This document shows, one piece after another, positions 61,157 through 64,000 of a DNA stretch of 64,000 bases. Below the pieces are notes generated by a model. It ran no database searches. It saw only the letters and a list, made by a program, of their open reading frames with translations, and had not been told where the DNA came from. Source of the DNA: Pseudoflavonifractor sp. (lineage in GTDB: Bacteria > Bacteroidota > Bacteroidia > Bacteroidales > Muribaculaceae); the NCBI GenBank assembly GCA_023667145.1, contig JAMPAQ010000001.1, forward strand, positions 657,329 to 721,328. The letters are read 5' to 3'. Within the stretch, counting starts at the first letter, position 1. The number at the start of each line of letters is the position of its first letter. The position numbers were made by a program, and so were the translations under genes.

Positions 61157-62557
61157 TTATTTTACGAGGACCTTGGTCACTTTGTCACCCTGACGGCGGA
61201 TGTAGAGGCCGGGCTCGTCACCGCTGACGCGGATGCCCTGGAGGTTGTAGAACTCAACGGGAGCGTCGGCCTCGGCAGCCTCGATGGACTCGATGGCGCT
61301 CTGGTCGCCGGTGATGGAGAAGTTGCGTATCTCCCATGTGCCGGCAATCTCGGAGGTGCTGGTGTACTTGAAGCCGATCTTGATCTTCTTGCCAAGATAC
61401 TTGGCGAGCGAGATATCCTCCTGGCCCCACTCGGTGAAGTTCTTTCCCTCGGGGAACTCGGGGTAACCGATCTCAATCCATTCCCATTCGCCACCCTCAG
61501 GCTTAACCCAGAGTGTAGCGTTCTCGTCCTGGGTACCATTGAAGTGGTTGCTTATAATCTGCTCAAACGACAGGTCGGCAGCTGTTGCTCCGACAAGGTT
61601 GATGGTCGGCGAGATGAGCCAGCTCTCGGTGGCGTATGACTTCTTGTAGTAGCCCGATGCCTTCATGTACTTGTAGTTCTTGTCCCATGACCATACGTAG
61701 CTGAGACCCTCGGGGAGCTCGACATTGTCGATGGTGAACGAGCCGATGCCGGCGTTGAAGCTCTCCTCGTAGGGGATGCCGGTCTCTGTCACAACAGGCG
61801 CGGTAACAGTCAGCGTGTAGGACGCGCTTCCTCCATAGTATTCACCGTTCTCCTCAGCCTTGGCTGTGATGACGGCGGTACCGGCATCAAGCACAGTGAC
61901 AGCACCTGTAGTGGCGTTGACGGTAGCCACAGCCTCGTCAGACGACGAGTAGGTCACAGCGGCAGTCGTAGCCTTGGAGAGTGTCGGGGCGGTGAAAGCC
62001 TCACCTACGACAGCATCGGCTGTCGTTACGCTGAACGCGAGCTCGGCATCCTTCTTGGCCGTTACCGAGCCGGAGGTATAGGTGACAGTCACCGAGTTGA
62101 TCTGCATTGTCTTGGCAGTGGAAGCGGCAGTGAAGACTACCTTGTTGGCAGCACCCGTCCATACACCGTTCTTCTCGTCCATGGTGTAGCCACCAACGTT
62201 GGCCGACAGGCTGGTGTGGTTGGTGTTGCCACCGGCAAGCACTATCTTGGTGATAGTCACTCCGTTGGAGGCAGAGACAGTGAGGGTAGCGCCCTTGTAG
62301 ATGCGGAGCTGGGTGTCGCCGCCCGAGAGAGTCCAGAGTCGGGGATTGGTGCTACCGCCGTTGGCCACCATCGACACGGCGCCCGATGTGAATGTCACGT
62401 CGGTAAGATCGACACCCTCGCCGGTCTGAGAGTATTCAGCAGGGGTCTGCGGGGGATTGAGTTCACTCGGTTTGGCGAAGTCAAACGTGGCTTCGTCCGC
62501 CATGGCGAGCGAAGCTGTGCCGAGGAGGCACAGGCAGGAGAGTAAAAATTTTTTCAT
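61157..62557 (-). CDS. Secreted Ig-like (BIG2) protein with type IX-style sorting tail, paralog 2
   Basis: 466 aa. Signal peptide about 1-20 (CLLGTASLAMA), a beta domain (22-155), a BIG2 Ig-like domain (about 165-250, ATTGAVTVLDAGTAVITAKA). Then comes a cleaved-adhesin or choice-of-anchor-J-like domain (about 255-420, YEESFNAGIGSFTIDNVELP, SYATESWLISPTINL, GTWEIRNFSI), not present in paralog 1. The C-terminal tail FYNLQGIRVSGDEPGLYIRR...KVLVK is almost the same as in paralog 1. Expected on the cell surface through type IX secretion. Own promoter at 62620-62651, placed just past the carB stop. Confidence 0.84.
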   Translation of the reverse strand: MKKFLLSCLCLLGTASLAMADEATFDFAKPSELNPPQTPAEYSQTGEGVDLTDVTFTSGAVSMVANGGSTNPRLWTLSGGDTQLRIYKGATLTVSASNGVTITKIVLAGGNTNHTSLSANVGGYTMDEKNGVWTGAANKVVFTAASTAKTMQINSVTVTYTSGSVTAKKDAELAFSVTTADAVVGEAFTAPTLSKATTAAVTYSSSDEAVATVNATTGAVTVLDAGTAVITAKAEENGEYYGGSASYTLTVTAPVVTETGIPYEESFNAGIGSFTIDNVELPEGLSYVWSWDKNYKYMKASGYYKKSYATESWLISPTINLVGATAADLSFEQIISNHFNGTQDENATLWVKPEGGEWEWIEIGYPEFPEGKNFTEWGQEDISLAKYLGKKIKIGFKYTSTSEIAGTWEIRNFSITGDQSAIESIEAAEADAPVEFYNLQGIRVSGDEPGLYIRRQGDKVTKVLVK

Positions 62558-62619
62558 CCTTGATTGTGTTTAAGTTGGTTATTAATTTGGTTAATTGAAG
62601 TTATCATTTGTGCAACTGT

Positions 62620-62651
62620 GCAAATATATGATTATTTCCGTTACCCGCCAA
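62620..62651 (-). promoter_or_regulatory. Promoter of secreted-protein paralog 2
   Basis: Minus-strand TTG (62649-62651), 20-bp spacer, TATATTTGC (62620-62628); leader about 56 nt. It shows paralog 2 is not simply read through from carB. Confidence 0.72.
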
Positions 62652-62661
62652 CATCTCGCGG

Positions 62662-64000
62662 TCAATATTCGCGCCAGGGGCGTATGGCGATGGTATCGAC
62701 GGGACGCGTTGTGAACGCCTTGACGTAGGCCGAGGCGAGACGCGCGTTGGTGATCAGCGGGATGTTGTGGTCGATGGCCGAGCGGCGTATGCGGTATCCG
62801 TTGGTCAGCTCACGCTTGGTGTGGTTCTTGGGTATGTTTACCACCAGGTCGATGGCATGGGACGCCAGCAGGTCGAGCACATTCTCCCCCTCCTCGTCGG
62901 GCCAGCAGACGGGAGCGGCCTCCACGCCGTTGTTGGCGAGGAAGCGGGCAGTACCCTCGGTGGCATATATCTTGTATCCTGCCTCGGCGAGCATACCGCA
63001 CGCGTCGAGCATGTCGACCTTGCCGCGCACGTCGCCCGAGGAGACGAGCACTCCCTTGCGCGGCACGTGATGGCCGACCGAGATCATGGCGTTGAGCAGC
63101 GCCTCGTCAAAGTCAGCGCCGAGACATCCCACCTCGCCGGTAGACGACATGTCGACCCCGAGCACGGGGTCGGCCTTGTGGAGGCGGGCAAAAGAGAACT
63201 GCGATGCCTTGACACCGATATAGTCGATGTCAAACGTCGAGCTGTCGGCACGCTCCACCGGCTCGCCGAGCATGATGCGCGTGGCGGTGTCGATGAAGTT
63301 GCGCTTGAGTATCTTGCTGACAAAGGGGAACGAGCGCGAGGCTCGCAGGTTACACTCGATGACCTTCACCTCATTGTTCTTGGCAAGGAACTGGATGTTG
63401 AATGGTCCCGAGATATTGAGCTCACGGGCTATCTGCTTGGATATGCGCTTGATGGCACGGGCTGTGGCCATGTAAATCTTCTGGGCGGGGAACACCAGGG
63501 TGGCATCACCCGAGTGGACTCCGGCAAACTCCACATGCTCCGAGATGGCATACTCGACAATCTCGCCGTTGCGGGCCACAGCATCAAACTCTATCTCCTT
63601 GGCGTTCTGAAGGAACTCGCTGACCACCACGGGATACTCCTTTGACACCTTGGCCGCGTCGCCGAGGAAACGGTGCATCGACTCGTAGTCGTGACACACG
63701 TTCATGGCCGCGCCCGACAGCACGTAGCTCGGGCGGATGAGCACCGGGAAGCCGACCTCACGCACAAACGCGTCGATGTCGTCAAACGATGTCAGCTCAC
63801 GCCAGCGGGGCTGGTCGATGCCGAGTTGGTCGAGCATGGCCGAGAACTTGTGGCGGTTTTCGGCGCGGTCGATTGACACAGGCGACGTGCCAAGCACCGG
63901 CACATTGCGGCGGTAGAGCTTCATCGCGAGATTGTTGGGTATCTGTCCACCGACCGACACGATGACACCACGCGGCTGCTCAAGGTCGATGATGTCCATC
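62662..64000 (-). CDS. carB: Carbamoyl-phosphate synthase large subunit, C-terminal part (cut by window edge)
   Basis: The 3' 446 codons of carB; the rest lies beyond 64000. CarB makes carbamoyl phosphate for pyrimidines and arginine from bicarbonate, ATP and ammonia supplied by CarA. The visible part begins inside the second ATP-grasp half (IVSVGGQIPNNLAMKLY, VLIRPSYVLSGAAMNV, VIECNLRASRSFPFVSK). It ends with the MGS-like allosteric domain (KVDMLDACGMLAEAGYKIYA, DLVVNIPKNHTKRELTNG). Intact as far as seen. The internal methionine at 63999 is not the start. Confidence 0.95.
   Translation of the reverse strand, partial: MDIIDLEQPRGVIVSVGGQIPNNLAMKLYRRNVPVLGTSPVSIDRAENRHKFSAMLDQLGIDQPRWRELTSFDDIDAFVREVGFPVLIRPSYVLSGAAMNVCHDYESMHRFLGDAAKVSKEYPVVVSEFLQNAKEIEFDAVARNGEIVEYAISEHVEFAGVHSGDATLVFPAQKIYMATARAIKRISKQIARELNISGPFNIQFLAKNNEVKVIECNLRASRSFPFVSKILKRNFIDTATRIMLGEPVERADSSTFDIDYIGVKASQFSFARLHKADPVLGVDMSSTGEVGCLGADFDEALLNAMISVGHHVPRKGVLVSSGDVRGKVDMLDACGMLAEAGYKIYATEGTARFLANNGVEAAPVCWPDEEGENVLDLLASHAIDLVVNIPKNHTKRELTNGYRIRRSAIDHNIPLITNARLASAYVKAFTTRPVDTIAIRPWREY

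Noticed and set aside
62767-63645. A 292-aa plus-strand frame within carB
   Set aside because: The minus strand encodes conserved CarB motifs across the whole interval.
1-64000. tRNA or rRNA genes
   Set aside because: I looked through the intergenic stretches for T-arm and acceptor patterns and for rRNA-like sequence and saw none; a covariance scan could overrule this.

Overview
The window reads as chromosomal DNA of a Bacteroidota bacterium, order Bacteroidales, most like a gut Muribaculaceae-type organism. The evidence is direct and family-based. Promoters follow the Bacteroidota pattern (TTTG or TTG, about 19-21 bp, then TAnnTTTG) and genes mostly lack strong Shine-Dalgarno sites. SecD and SecF are fused, GcvP is split in two, and DUF2723, DUF2851, head-GIN and XRE-cupin genes are present. 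PorW/SprE- and PorX-like genes sit side by side, and two exported proteins carry type IX-style C-terminal sorting tails. Most genes are GC-rich, which produces many long shadow reading frames.

Layout. 1-5993 (minus strand): XRE-cupin regulator, acyl-CoA synthetase, proB, proA, rlmN, closed by a terminator. 6249-11747: DUF2851 gene, a convergent head-GIN lipoprotein, secDF. 11808-18924: a small orphan gene, then lplA-gcvT-gcvH-gcvPA-gcvPB-lpd, a self-contained glycine cleavage locus with its own lipoate ligase. 19004-25975: dgt, a TPM-domain protein, an orphan vsr, and convergent metH. 26068-28541: a LysM glucosaminidase and a hipBA-like toxin-antitoxin locus whose kinase gene is frameshifted. 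28597-35920: aroA, a conserved small protein, a ZnuB-like permease, porW and porX. 36003-37343: an AT-richer insert holding a DUF3800 gene, a possible RNase-like gene and a tiny converging transcription unit. 37547-41562: tsaE, birA, serine acetyltransferase, THUMP-domain RNA methyltransferase. 41641-44600 (minus): vWA lipoprotein, OmpA-family protein, HTH regulator. 44645-44954: a candidate structured RNA of about 270 nt. 45183-53592: purD, two envelope genes, DUF2723 protein, deacetylase, queG. 53587-56595 (minus): yifB, DUF4369 lipoprotein, DUF4325 gene. 62662-64000: the 3' part of carB, cut by the window edge.

The most unusual part is 56740-62557. Two diverged copies of one composite unit lie in tandem. 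Each copy has, in order, a palindrome module, a REP-associated (IS200/IS605-type, HUH) tyrosine transposase gene, an inverted palindrome module, a variable spacer, another palindrome module, a large hairpin, and a gene for a secreted Ig-like protein with a near-identical sorting tail. In the second copy the variable spacer is a C-rich minisatellite of about 76-bp units. This looks like a RAYT/REP system associated with a diversifying pair of type IX secretion cargo genes.

Other candidates for undescribed biology are the structured RNA upstream of purD, and the DUF3800/nuclease-like cassette with its minus-strand mini-transcript.
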